Notes under the pieces: model-generated
Database searches by the model: none
Told to the model about the DNA's origin: nothing
Seen by the model: the letters and a program-made list of their open reading frames with translations, nothing else
DNA from: an uncultured Eubacteriales bacterium
Lineage (GTDB): Bacteria > Bacillota > Clostridia > Oscillospirales > Oscillospiraceae
Assembly: GCA_958402445.1 (NCBI GenBank)
Contig: CATXTO010000010.1
Location: 1 to 60,396, forward strand
DNA: 60,396 nt
Direction: 5' to 3'
Made by a program: the position numbers and the translations under genes
Shown here: one piece after another, positions 16,694 to 24,656 of the stretch
Position numbering within the stretch: position 1 is the first letter of the stretch
Layout: each line of letters starts with the position of its first letter

Positions 16694-16746
16694 AACCGTA
16701 CCTCCATAAAAATGTTATTCCAGTGCAAAAAGAAAAGCCGCGGATG

Positions 16747-16841
16747 GTAAGTCAAAATGAAAATTGACTTACAATTCGCAGCAATCAATTCCTACATTTA
16801 GAACACGCCTACAGTATACACAGGGAATTGAGATTTGTCAA
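16747..16841 (-). promoter_or_regulatory. Promoter and structured leader of the cold-shock gene
   Basis: TTGACA (16841-16836), 17 bases, TATACT (16818-16813) on the minus strand. About 40 bases into the predicted transcript is a stem of 9 pairs, GTAAGTCAA/TTGACTTAC (16772-16747, 8-base A/T loop), a candidate temperature-sensitive structure. Confidence 0.75.
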
Positions 16842-17039
16842 ATGGAAATTTCAGGTTTTTTACAACGATAGGAGACGGAATTTGACTCATCCGGGAGACG
16901 AGGAAGCAAAGCTTATTGGCGTGTGGGATGCAGGACCCCGCGCTCCCCGAACCCTGTGCTTCCAATCGTTTTCCTATTTGCCGAAACGCAGGTGCCCGGG
17001 TCTCTGCCGGGCCTAGATCCAACGGAACACCATCCCATC

Positions 17040-17280
17040 GCCGTTCCATCGTAGGGACACGCTTCACGCGCCCGCAGGCGACCAAAGGTCGCCCCTACAT
17101 CCTCCGAATCAGACCACACCATCAAAAAAATCCAAACCGAAATCCAGCGCAGCGAATTTGGTTTGAAAAGGCACAGACACGGAGGGGACAAACGCCCCGC
17201 TCCGAATGGGTGGGGCGTTGCGGCAGCGCAGTCCTCTGCGACGAGGCGTGCTTCGCACGCCCGCGGGCGACCGCAATTCA
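17040..17280. repeat. Intergenic repeats, cluster 3, with a composite element
   Basis: The gap 16842-17538 has no convincing gene. Palindromic-family units lie near 17051-17098 and 17236-17272. Between them (about 17130-17246) is a composite element containing CAGCGCAGCG, GGTTTGAAAAGG, an ACGCCCC/GGGGCGT hairpin around GAATGGG, and GCGGCAGCGCAG. It recurs in reverse orientation at 45995-46115. Confidence 0.65.
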
Positions 17281-17466
17281 CTCTACTGTGTCGGAACAAA
17301 GACGCGCCCCTCCCAGCGGAGTCGGCTGGCGAAAGGGGGCGCATCGTAGTTCCGAGAATTGCAAATGCGATGAATCTCGTATTGATAAGAATTCTTGGTG
17401 CAGTTAAGCAAGTCAAATTTGAACCAGACTTTTCCGCCGCCGCCGACGCTTTGCTCTCCAGACACC

Positions 17467-17508
17467 AAACAGGGGTAAGGGATATAAATATACTCCCTAC
17501 TCCTGTTT
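17467..17508. repeat. Inverted repeat downstream of the lipoprotein gene
   Basis: AAACAGG-GTAAGGGA pairs with TCCCTAC-CCTGTTT around an A/T-rich loop. It lies 30 bases beyond the lipoprotein stop and could act as a weak terminator, but no T run follows on the minus strand. Confidence 0.5.
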
Positions 17509-17538
17509 TGGCGTAATACTGTCAACATTTCAAAACTC

Positions 17539-18189
17539 TTATTCGTCCTCGTCATACCGTAGCGGACAATAAAGCACCGAAATGCCGACTTCCTGTGGTT
17601 TCCCTGCATCCTTTTTCTCTTTCCAATCCAGGTCAATATAATAATCTCCAAGGCCAAAGCCGCCGAAACACGCCTCAAATGGGCGAATTTCTCTTGTGGA
17701 GAAATGGATCACACCCGCGCCGAATCCTCTTTCATGAATCTCTGACAACACCGTATCCAGGCAGTCCTGACACAAAAATGTGGCCGTCTTTTCCACGTCC
17801 AGTATTTCGTCCTCATTGAATGTGATGGATTCACTGGCATGGCCCCATTCGGCATCCTCATACACATAGGCACAGAGTCCGTTGTCGTCATTATAGAGCC
17901 CGTGGCTGGTCAAGCACCCTGTGTTTTTTTCGATCAACACGCCGTGGTTGTCATAGTGGTTAATCACAATGGGCATGACCTCAAAGGTGTTTAGGTTAAT
18001 AATCCCCACGTTATTCTGCTCCCAATAAAACGGCTCTTCGGCTCCGCTGCCGCATAGAAAACAGTTCTCGGTGGACACGGTGGAGATCACCTGTGTCGGT
18101 TCAGTCTCCTGCTGGGACACTTGCGGTTTCGCTCCACAACTTGTCAGAAACAGCACCATCATAATAACGAACATAATCGTTTTTTTCAT
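17539..18189 (-). CDS. Lipoprotein of unknown function with CxxC pairs
   Basis: 216 residues from the ATG at 18189 (AAGGAG 7 bases upstream). The N terminus is a lipoprotein signal, MKKTIMFVIMMVLFLTSC, with lipobox L-T-S-C and Cys at position 18. The mature part has two Cys pairs (NCFLCGSG near the start, FLCQDCLD in the second half) that could bind metal or form disulfides, and many acidic residues. It is expected on the outer face of the cytoplasmic membrane. The family is found in Clostridia but I know of no function. The region is AT-richer than the flanks. Confidence 0.75.
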   Translation of the reverse strand: MKKTIMFVIMMVLFLTSCGAKPQVSQQETEPTQVISTVSTENCFLCGSGAEEPFYWEQNNVGIINLNTFEVMPIVINHYDNHGVLIEKNTGCLTSHGLYNDDNGLCAYVYEDAEWGHASESITFNEDEILDVEKTATFLCQDCLDTVLSEIHERGFGAGVIHFSTREIRPFEACFGGFGLGDYYIDLDWKEKKDAGKPQEVGISVLYCPLRYDEDE

Positions 18190-18684
18190 ATCTGCACTCC
18201 TTATATTTGAACGATGGAAAGTCCTTGGCTTCGGCATATTTCAGTGTATTTCGTGTTCCGCCGCGGGACCCGCTGTAGACGGCAATTACACGGGCGAATG
18301 CTCCACCATCCATTCGTTTCTAATTTGAAAGCAAGCTGGGCTGTACCCAGGGGAAATATATTTGACTAGATCGGCGGTATTCATAATGCACCGATACCGC
18401 TCCTGCCACGCTGCACGCCATCGGGTTTCAAAACCCGCATAGGGGCTTGCGCAAACCAATCGTATTGGCTGTCCCTCTGCCCGGAGCCGGAGGACGATCG
18501 CTGCCGCCCAGATGTCTACCCCATGGGCCATACCCGAAATGAAGGTTTGATAGCCATCCTCAATCGCCGCCTTGATTACAGCTTCAAGGGCGGCTTTTAT
18601 TTTGTCCGCTGGTATCGACAGCTTTTCCGGGCGGTGACCCGTGAAACAGCATTGGTGTTGTCTAAGTTCTATTTTCGTTGTCAT
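18101..18684 (-). pseudogene. SLOG-family (DUF1273/YpsA-like) gene with a frameshift
   Basis: The first 128 or so residues match the SLOG nucleotide-binding fold: CFTGHRPEKL at the N terminus, TFISGMAHGVDIWAA as the glycine-rich loop, and a SPYAGFE strand end. The frame then ends at NEWMVEHSPV. In the next frame the expected continuation starts exactly there (ARVIAVYSGSRGGTRNTLKY, 18313 onward) and runs to 18101. A single-base indel near 18295-18305 therefore splits the gene. The 3' frame also overlaps the start of the lipoprotein gene. Either a decayed gene or a sequencing error. SLOG proteins bind nucleotide-derived ligands. Confidence 0.75.
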
Positions 18685-18707
18685 TTTAACCTCTTCTCTA
18701 TTTTTGA

Positions 18708-18755
18708 TATGGAGATTATATCCCCTTAATAAACAAGATTATAACCCCCATATTA
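18708..18755 (+). promoter_or_regulatory. Duplicated upstream element, copy A (before XRE gene 1)
   Basis: 48-base block containing GAGATTATATCCCC and GATTATAACCCCC. It is nearly identical (about four differences) to copy B at 19018-19065. Each copy sits 27 bases upstream of a small XRE gene. Probably promoter plus operator. Confidence 0.65.
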
Positions 18756-18781
18756 GTAATACAAATATTGGGGGTGGTTTT

Positions 18782-18988
18782 GTGATAATCTTTGACAACC
18801 TTTGGATAACAATGGAGTCTAAGGGTATAACCCCTTATCAATTAAGGGAAAGTTGCGATTTTGATCGAAAAACAATTAGACGGCTTGAAGAAAATAAAAA
18901 TATAGAAACTAAGACCTTGAATAAGATATGTGCCGCTTTATCATGCAAGATTGAAGATATTGCAGAATACAAAGCAGACGAATCATAA
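18782..18988 (+). CDS. Mini XRE/Cro-type regulator 1
   Basis: 68 residues from the GTG at 18782 (GGGGGTGG upstream); upstream in-frame sequence is not plausible coding. The whole protein is one helix-turn-helix domain: YQLRESCDFDRKTIRRLEEN is the recognition region, and TLNKICAALSCKIEDIAEY closes it. There is no effector domain. A near-palindrome, AAGGGTATAACCCCTT (18821-18836), inside its own coding sequence resembles the upstream element and could be an additional operator. AT-rich, unlike the surrounding chromosome. Close paralogue of the next gene. Confidence 0.8.
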   Translation: MIIFDNLWITMESKGITPYQLRESCDFDRKTIRRLEENKNIETKTLNKICAALSCKIEDIAEYKADES

Positions 18989-19017
18989 TCAATATTCCTT
19001 ATATTTTAGGTATTTTT

Positions 19018-19065
19018 ATATGGGGATTATATCCCCTTAATAAATAAGATTATAACCCCCATACT
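19018..19065 (+). promoter_or_regulatory. Duplicated upstream element, copy B (before XRE gene 2)
   Basis: Contains the perfect dyad GGGGATTATATCCCC (near 19022-19036) and GATTATAACCCCC. Same spacing to the following gene as copy A. Confidence 0.65.
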
Positions 19066-19091
19066 GATTGATGTCAATATGGAGGTGTATC

Positions 19092-19304
19092 ATGATAATA
19101 TTTGATAAATTGTGGCTGGTTATGAAACAACGAGGTGTATCTACCTATCAACTAAGAGAAATTTGTGGCATTGACAGTAAAACAGTTAGACGGCTTCGAG
19201 CAAATGAAAATATAGAAACTAAGACCTTGAATAAGCTATGCACCGCATTATCGTGTAAACTTGAAGACATTGTGGAATACATTCCTGATAAAAAGGATTC
19301 TTGA
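19092..19304 (+). CDS. Mini XRE/Cro-type regulator 2
   Basis: 70 residues from the ATG at 19092 (GGAGGTG 6 bases upstream). A single helix-turn-helix domain like the preceding protein, with the same R-R-L-x-x-N-x-N-I-E-T-K-T-L-N-K core. The DNA of that core is almost identical between the two genes, so the gene and its upstream element were duplicated together. The recognition helix differs at a few positions (IDSKTVRRLRAN versus FDRKTIRRLEEN), so target specificity may have diverged. No target operon is evident; a mobile-element regulator is the likely origin. Confidence 0.8.
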   Translation: MIIFDKLWLVMKQRGVSTYQLREICGIDSKTVRRLRANENIETKTLNKLCTALSCKLEDIVEYIPDKKDS

Positions 19305-19456
19305 ATGAGAGACAGGAGCAGATGCTCCTGTTCCGCAGACGATTTCTTTGGGACAAACTCGGACGCTGCCCGTTTGTGTTCCTGAATATAACGGACGTTG
19401 GAAATCTCACCGGATGACGAGAGGAGGTTTTCCTGGGCCGAAAAAAAGCTAATTAA

Positions 19457-19591
19457 CCGCACCATCATACCACGTATAAAATCGAAGCTATCGCCCGTTG
19501 CATCCTGCCGGACATTCTTGCGTTCTATGAGAGTGAGGAGGGCCAGCGGGAGTTTGCTGTGTGGAAGAAACAGCAGGAAAATCAAAGTTGA
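19457..19591 (+). pseudogene. Remnant of a mobile-element-type small protein
   Basis: A start-less frame encodes KIEAIARCILPDILAFYE and then SEEGQREFAVWKK up to the stop at 19591. It begins directly after an in-frame stop (19454) and has no initiation codon. From memory, such small proteins occur on Clostridia integrative elements; the match is not verified. Together with the XRE pair, the frameshifted gene and the tRNA 200 bases away, it suggests a decayed insertion. Confidence 0.4.
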
Positions 19592-19602
19592 TAAAGACAA
19601 AG

Positions 19603-19636
19603 GGGCGGACGCACCGTGAAATGGCTGCGTCCGCCC
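19603..19636. terminator. Hairpin after the mobile-element remnant
   Basis: GGGCGGACGCA/TGCGTCCGCCC, 11 perfect pairs with a 12-base loop. Flanking T is poor on both strands, so function as a terminator is uncertain. Beyond it, to 19748, nothing is recognised. Confidence 0.5.
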
Positions 19637-19748
19637 TTAGTGTTTATGGGTTCTGTTTTTTCTTTCGAGGGCCTCTCGGTTTAGATTCAGGTCTCTTGAT
19701 AACGCCGTTTTGGAAATGAGTATCCTCAAACCTCTCGAAATAAACAAA

Positions 19749-19791
19749 TAATCCGAACCCATCTCCCACCGGGAAGATTTGGCTCGGATTA
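19749..19791 (-). terminator. Probable terminator of the tRNA-Leu gene
   Basis: TAATCCGA pairs with TCGGATTA across a 27-base interval that itself contains complementary segments. On the minus strand TTATTTGTTT follows. It sits 9 bases past the tRNA CCA. Confidence 0.55.
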
Positions 19792-19799
19792 TATTAGTT

Positions 19800-19887
19800 T
19801 GGTGCCGGTGACCGGGCTCGAACCGGTACGCTTGTTTAGAGCGAGGGATTTTAAGTCCCTTGTGTCTGCCTATTCCACCACACCGGC
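19800..19887 (-). tRNA. tRNA-Leu (anticodon TAA)
   Basis: 88 nt including an encoded CCA. Acceptor GCCGGTG pairs with CACCGGC. The anticodon stem AGGGA/TCCCT encloses the loop CTTAAAA, giving anticodon TAA (reads UUA). There is a long class II variable arm and a T loop GTTCGAGC. The accessory patch at 17.5-19.7 kb ends next to it, a common integration setting, but no attachment repeats were found. Confidence 0.95.
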
Positions 19888-19997
19888 TTAACGCAGCTCA
19901 TTTTATCACCTTTTCCCGGAAGCGTCAAGCGGTTTCCTGGAACTCCTAAGAAAACTGGACAAATCGGCCCGGAATGCGTAGCATTCCGGGCCGGGGT

Positions 19998-20672
19998 TCA
20001 CGATTCCAGCGGGATAAGACGACCGTCTTGAATCCGGCAGACCTGGTCCATCCGCGGCAAAATCTCCAGGTCGTGGGTGGCGATGATCACGCAGTAGTTG
20101 TCCTGATGCGCCAAGTCCACCAGAAGGTCAATGATCCGGTTCCCGTTTTCCGTGTCCAGGTTGCCGGTGGGCTCGTCGGCCAGCAGCAGGCGCGTGTCCA
20201 TGCTCAGGGCCCGGGCGATGGCCACCCGCTGCTGCTCCCCGCCGGAGAGCATGCTGGGAAATCGATTTAAGACCGTCTCCGGGAGATTCACCTTCTGAAT
20301 GAGCGCTTGCGCCTTCTCCCGGGCCTGCTTGCCACGGAAACCCCGCAGCTCCATGGGGTAGGTCACGTTTTCAGAGACGGTGAGCAAGGGAAACAGACGG
20401 AAGGACTGGTAGATCATAGCCACCCGCTCCCGCCGGAACCGGTTGAGGTTCATGGCGGTAGTCGGTTTCCCCTCGAACAGGATTTCGCCCTCCTGGGGCA
20501 GGTCCAGACCTGCCATCAGGGACAGCAAGGTGGACTTCCCGGAGCCGGATTTACCCACCAGGGCGTAGACTTTTCCCTGCTCAAAGGAGTAGGTGACGCC
20601 TCGCAGGGCCTCCACCTGCTGGTACCGGGAGCGGTAACGAAACCGCACATCGTTGATTTCCAAAATTGCCAT
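19998..20672 (-). CDS. ABC transporter ATPase, MacB/LolD type
   Basis: 224 residues. Walker A GKSGSGKSTLL, Q-loop MIYQSFRLFP, signature MLSGGEQQRVAIARAL, Walker B LLLADEPTGNLD and H-loop ATHDLE are all intact. The DEPTGNLD form is typical of the ATPases that work with FtsX/MacB permeases. GGAGGG stands 6 bases before the ATG, and only 11 bases separate it from the permease gene upstream, so the two form one operon. It energises the permease from the cytoplasm. Confidence 0.95.
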   Translation of the reverse strand: MAILEINDVRFRYRSRYQQVEALRGVTYSFEQGKVYALVGKSGSGKSTLLSLMAGLDLPQEGEILFEGKPTTAMNLNRFRRERVAMIYQSFRLFPLLTVSENVTYPMELRGFRGKQAREKAQALIQKVNLPETVLNRFPSMLSGGEQQRVAIARALSMDTRLLLADEPTGNLDTENGNRIIDLLVDLAHQDNYCVIIATHDLEILPRMDQVCRIQDGRLIPLES

Positions 20673-20683
20673 GTCAGTCCCTC

Positions 20684-23600
20684 CTATTCTTTGTCGGAAA
20701 GTACGGCCAATGCCTTGGACGATTGCAGATGCAGCGTGCTGATGCAGCTGCCCAAAAGCCAGCAGGCCAGGAAAATCCCGGTCATAATCCAGTGCAGCCG
20801 GGGCGAGGGCCGGCCCAGGGCGGCCCAGATGCCAAAGCCCGCGCCGCAGCCCAGAAGACTCAGTAGGAATTGCTCCAGGAAAAAGGCGGTAAAGATCCGG
20901 AGGTGGGGCGCGCCCAGTCCCCGCATGATGGCCAGCTCCCGCTTTCGGGCGGCCACCAGCAGATAGGACAAAACCAGGCCGATGAGACCGGTGAGCACAT
21001 ACAGGCAGGTATACAGCGCGTCCAGGTATTGAATCTGCCGATTTAGAGAGTTCACCGTGCTGTGAAAGTCCTTGTCATAAATCACAAGATAGGTTCTACT
21101 CATGCCGCCCCCGGAGGCGTTGGCCTGATTGACTCCCAAGAAGCCCAGCTCCTCAATGGCATCTTTCAGTTCAGACAAACGGGCCGGATTGGAGAAGGTA
21201 AAAATGGAGCTCTCAAACACGGTATAGGGGATGACCTGGCTCAAAACCGTCTCCTCATCATATATCCCCTTGCTCTCCAGCGTATAGGAGGTCACGGGAC
21301 TACAGTAAATATCCGCTTTCTCACCCGCATTTTTCTGGAAGATTCCGATAATCTGATACTCTAAGCTCAGGCCGCTATCGCTGACAATATTTGTTTTAAA
21401 TCTATAGAGCGGTTGCAGCTCCTCCCAAAGCTCCCAGGAGATAAAACAATAATTATCTGTAAGCTTTACAAGCTCTTTCGACAGGTCTTCTCCATGCGCC
21501 CATACAATTTGATCCGGTTTTGCATGGGCCGATAAAAATTCCAAGCCGGTATTGTCTTCCAAGAAGGCCACAGAATGCTTCCGCAAAGCAAAGGGTTGAT
21601 CGCCAGGGGATTCCAGGGGGAAGGGGTCCCGGGGGACCGTGGTACCAGCCTGCCCGCCCACGGGGAAGGTGAAGTCCAGCGGGGTGTACAGCGTGTCCTC
21701 GCCCCCCTGGGGAACATAGCTGCCCACCACCAGATACTCTAGCTCGTAGAATCTGGGCCATGCATCCACGCCGACCATGATGCGGATAATATCCCCCAGC
21801 TCAATACCCTCCTGGGCCATCATTCTGCTGGAGAGCAGGCAAATTGCAGGGTCTTCGCCCCGGAGGCAGCTTTCGTCGTATCCTTCCAGCCAGGTGACAG
21901 AGGGTGGCCCGCTGAAAAAGGCTTCCGGCGTATCCGTCAGGGAGGTGATGCCGACAAATCTGGAACCGGCGGCGAATTGGGCAACCATGGTGGCCAAGGC
22001 AAACTCGCCGGTGGGAATGGGGATGGGCTCGACATTGTAAAGTGTACCGCCCGCATCCTGGCGGACCCCCTCAAATTTGTAGTGGGCGCCGCTGGATGTG
22101 ACGTTCAGGGTGTCCAAAAGGCCTGTGTCGTACAGGGCCTGTATGCTGGCGGCAGGCATGGTCAAGCCGCCGATCCGCTTACCCTTGGAGTCCGTAATAT
22201 GGCCCCGCAGTGTGGTATGATCATAGACGTACTGGAGCTTATCCCGGTACACATCGGCAGTGGTGGTGAGCTGGCCCAAGAATACGGCCACCACAATCGC
22301 GGTGAGCACCACCACGAAACTGCGAATTCCACCCCGCCGGATGGAGAGCAGGGGATATTTCAGCAGGCCGCCGGCCAGATGGGAGCTCTTGCCCAGGTGC
22401 TTGGGCGCCCGCTGCCTACTTGGCCGCTTCCTTTTCCTTGCGGCCAGCACGGAACGGGTAAACAAAGCGCAGCTCAGCAGCGCCAGGGCCAGCAGAACGC
22501 CGGCCGCAAGGGCAAACAGCCAAGTGGAGGTGGCAGGGGAGAAGGTCAGCTCCTTGCTGATGGAGAGGTTTGCGTTGGAATACCGCAGGTCAGTGGTCTG
22601 ATACTTTGCGGCGAAGTCCGCCACGAAAGCCATTACCCGGCGTTCCAGCAGACTGCTGACGACGGCTCCCAGGCCGGCGGCGAGCAGGGCGATGAGGCCG
22701 GAGCCGGCGGCAAAATAGCCGAAGACGTGAGGCTTTCCACTGCCCAGAGCCAGCATGGTCTCCGCAGCCTCCCGCTGGCGGTAGACGAACAGATAGCCAA
22801 ACAGGCCCAGCACCGCCAGAACCACCAGGCAACAAACGGCTAGGAAAATTTGGGCGATGCGCAGCAGCTCCTGGAAGGGCGCTACGGTGACGCTGTAGCC
22901 CTGGTCGTAGATTTCCAGCCGGAACCCGCTGGGGAGCTCGTGCTCCACGTTTTGATAGAATTGATCCGCCAAGCGGTTATCCAGCTGGAACTGTCCCACG
23001 GTAAAGCCTGTGGGGCAGTCCGCGGCAGTGTAGGCGGCGCTGTCGGGCACAAAAACCCAGTCCGTATAGGTGTCTACCGTGTTAAAAATTCCAACAACGG
23101 TGTAGCGGTCGGTGAGGTCGGGGGTGTCCCCTGGCGCATAGGCGTCGTAAATACCTTCCGACTGTGTAAAATACATGGACAGCTGGACGGTGTCGCCCAG
23201 GGAGAGCTGCAGTTGCTGGGCCAGATACTCAGGCAGCATGCACACCTTGGCGCCCTGTGCATATTCTTCCGCCGTAAAGCTGCGGCCCTCCTTAAGATAG
23301 AGCTCCTGCTGCTGAAAGGGGTAAAAGGTATCGATATCATCCGTCATCTGTACCCGCACGCCATTGTTCCGGGCCAGCATGACCTGAGCTATTTGATAAT
23401 AGACGTTATCCTCAGAGAGGGAGCCGTCCGGCAAAGGCGCTCCGGCGGGGACGGTCTGGCCGCTGTCCGACCCGATTCCCTGGAGCGACCAGGGCTCCGG
23501 CAGGAACCAAACATAACTGTTCTGCCCCTGTATGTATCGTCCGGTAAAGACGTAGTGTCGGCCTGGTTCAATCTCCAGGCCCTCCAACGCACCGGGGCTG

Positions 23601-24079
23601 AGAAAAACAGAGTTTCCCGAATTGTCATAGAAGGAGTACGGGCACGACTGAATAATACCCTGGTAGGCGCCGGTATGGTCTTCCCAAAATAGGTTACTCA
23701 CGATAAGTACCGCCATGTCCTCATTGTATACCTGCGGGTCTCCCCGATGCAGATTTTCGATGGAGCCAAGGGCGCTCCGGTTGGCGCCCCAGGCGAGAAC
23801 GCCGGCCTGCCGCGTCAGAGAGGATAGGTCCAGCTGTTGCAAAGCGTCGGCCATCTTGGTATCATATACGTGAGAATCGGGATAGGCGGCCCCCACGTAT
23901 TCCAGCACGCCGATGGTCTGGTAGTAGGCATTGCAGGCATCCAGGTATTCTGCTACCGCGCTGTAGACGCACAGGCCCAAAGCGAGCATTGCCGTGAGCG
24001 CCAGAATCAGGAGAAAAAATAGGATGGTCTTGCCGGGACTGCGCCATATGCTTCGGAGTCCGTTTTTTACTGCAAGCAA
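20684..24079 (-). CDS. FtsX/MacB-type ABC permease with two large extracellular domains
   Basis: 1,131 residues starting at TTG 24079 with GGAGGG 8 bases upstream. One N-terminal helix (TILFFLLILALTAMLALGL), an extracytoplasmic domain of about 350 residues, a cluster of helices with an FtsX domain near residues 410-560, a further helix near 590, a second extracytoplasmic domain of about 400 residues, and a final FtsX helix cluster near 1020-1115. This is the duplicated architecture of mechanotransmitting ABC systems that export or sense lipoproteins or antimicrobial peptides. No two-component pair is adjacent, but direct repeats suited to an OmpR-type regulator lie in its promoter region. The substrate is not known. 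Confidence 0.88.
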   Translation of the reverse strand: MLAVKNGLRSIWRSPGKTILFFLLILALTAMLALGLCVYSAVAEYLDACNAYYQTIGVLEYVGAAYPDSHVYDTKMADALQQLDLSSLTRQAGVLAWGANRSALGSIENLHRGDPQVYNEDMAVLIVSNLFWEDHTGAYQGIIQSCPYSFYDNSGNSVFLSPGALEGLEIEPGRHYVFTGRYIQGQNSYVWFLPEPWSLQGIGSDSGQTVPAGAPLPDGSLSEDNVYYQIAQVMLARNNGVRVQMTDDIDTFYPFQQQELYLKEGRSFTAEEYAQGAKVCMLPEYLAQQLQLSLGDTVQLSMYFTQSEGIYDAYAPGDTPDLTDRYTVVGIFNTVDTYTDWVFVPDSAAYTAADCPTGFTVGQFQLDNRLADQFYQNVEHELPSGFRLEIYDQGYSVTVAPFQELLRIAQIFLAVCCLVVLAVLGLFGYLFVYRQREAAETMLALGSGKPHVFGYFAAGSGLIALLAAGLGAVVSSLLERRVMAFVADFAAKYQTTDLRYSNANLSISKELTFSPATSTWLFALAAGVLLALALLSCALFTRSVLAARKRKRPSRQRAPKHLGKSSHLAGGLLKYPLLSIRRGGIRSFVVVLTAIVVAVFLGQLTTTADVYRDKLQYVYDHTTLRGHITDSKGKRIGGLTMPAASIQALYDTGLLDTLNVTSSGAHYKFEGVRQDAGGTLYNVEPIPIPTGEFALATMVAQFAAGSRFVGITSLTDTPEAFFSGPPSVTWLEGYDESCLRGEDPAICLLSSRMMAQEGIELGDIIRIMVGVDAWPRFYELEYLVVGSYVPQGGEDTLYTPLDFTFPVGGQAGTTVPRDPFPLESPGDQPFALRKHSVAFLEDNTGLEFLSAHAKPDQIVWAHGEDLSKELVKLTDNYCFISWELWEELQPLYRFKTNIVSDSGLSLEYQIIGIFQKNAGEKADIYCSPVTSYTLESKGIYDEETVLSQVIPYTVFESSIFTFSNPARLSELKDAIEELGFLGVNQANASGGGMSRTYLVIYDKDFHSTVNSLNRQIQYLDALYTCLYVLTGLIGLVLSYLLVAARKRELAIMRGLGAPHLRIFTAFFLEQFLLSLLGCGAGFGIWAALGRPSPRLHWIMTGIFLACWLLGSCISTLHLQSSKALAVLSDKE

Positions 24080-24138
24080 GGTTAGTTCCCTCCTTTTACT
24101 GGGTATCCTTTTATCAGAACCGCCAGATAACTCAAAAT

Positions 24139-24155
24139 TTTACAGGAATTTACAG
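24139..24155 (-). promoter_or_regulatory. Direct repeat upstream of the ABC transporter operon
   Basis: Two TTTACAG heptamers on the plus strand start exactly 10 bases apart (24139 and 24149), 60-76 bases before the permease start. One-turn spacing on the same face is typical of OmpR-family response-regulator sites. Confidence 0.45.
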
Positions 24156-24266
24156 AAGTTTTGTCTATCATAGCACATAGGTATCGACTTTACAAGGCAG
24201 AAGCACCATGAAAAAGAATCCATTTTTGTGCTGACGCAATTGCGTTTGCGCACTTTGCTATGGGAT

Positions 24267-24290
24267 AAAAACGTGCTATAATACGTTTTA
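24267..24290. promoter_or_regulatory. A/T-rich dyad at the 3' side of the 56-aa gene
   Basis: AAAACGT-gctataat-ACGTTTT. On the minus strand it could be a weak terminator (stem followed by TTTTTATC) for the 56-residue gene; on the plus strand it contains a TATAAT. I favour the terminator reading. Confidence 0.35.
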
Positions 24291-24320
24291 TTGCATGAAG
24301 CGATGCGGCCCATACAGGTG

Positions 24321-24491
24321 TCACTTGCATTCCGGGATCAAGGAGCCTGCTTGAGGGGACTGCTGCTGCGATTTCCCCAGGTTGCCCTCCGCTATCTCTG
24401 CAACATGAGTTAAAGCCATCAGATAGGCTTGATTGCTGGGCGTAAGCTGCTTTAAAATCGCAATTGCTTCCGCTAGGTTCGATGGCTCCAT
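24321..24491 (-). CDS. 56-residue small protein, divergent from an XRE regulator
   Basis: Starts at ATG 24491; AAAGGAGGG is 6 bases upstream. The sequence begins MEPSNLAEAIAILKQLTPSN and ends LIPECK; it is a small, helical, Gln-rich soluble protein with no membrane segment. The central stretch (NQAYLMALTHVAEIAE) resembles the C-terminal helix of the XRE protein across the divergent promoter (ETQEYLLLMARELLN). It may therefore be a partner or antagonist that shares the oligomerisation helix. That is inference from a short similarity. It has its own AT-rich promoter region shared with the XRE gene. Confidence 0.65.
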   Translation of the reverse strand: MEPSNLAEAIAILKQLTPSNQAYLMALTHVAEIAEGNLGKSQQQSPQAGSLIPECK

Positions 24492-24609
24492 CCCATCCCT
24501 CCTTTTAATAATTTTGTGATATAAGAATAGTACAAAAAAGATATATTGTCAATAGAATGGGAAAACGAAAGAAGCAAACCTTGGTTCCAACTTGCTTTTC
24601 TATACAGTT

Positions 24610-24637
24610 TGTGATATTGTTATATTACAATATCACA
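24610..24637. promoter_or_regulatory. Palindromic operator in the divergent XRE/small-protein promoter
   Basis: TGTGATATTG and CAATATCACA, arms of 10 perfect bases around TTATATTA. A half-site, TTGTGATATAAG, lies near 24515-24526, just upstream of the 56-aa gene. The layout suits autoregulation of both genes by the XRE protein. Confidence 0.65.
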
Positions 24638-24656
24638 GGGGAGATGAGCAGACCGT

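Noticed and set aside
19148..19600. 150-codon minus-strand frame over the second mini-XRE gene
   Set aside because: Antisense to a confident XRE gene with good ribosome binding site; Ser/Leu-rich translation without motifs.
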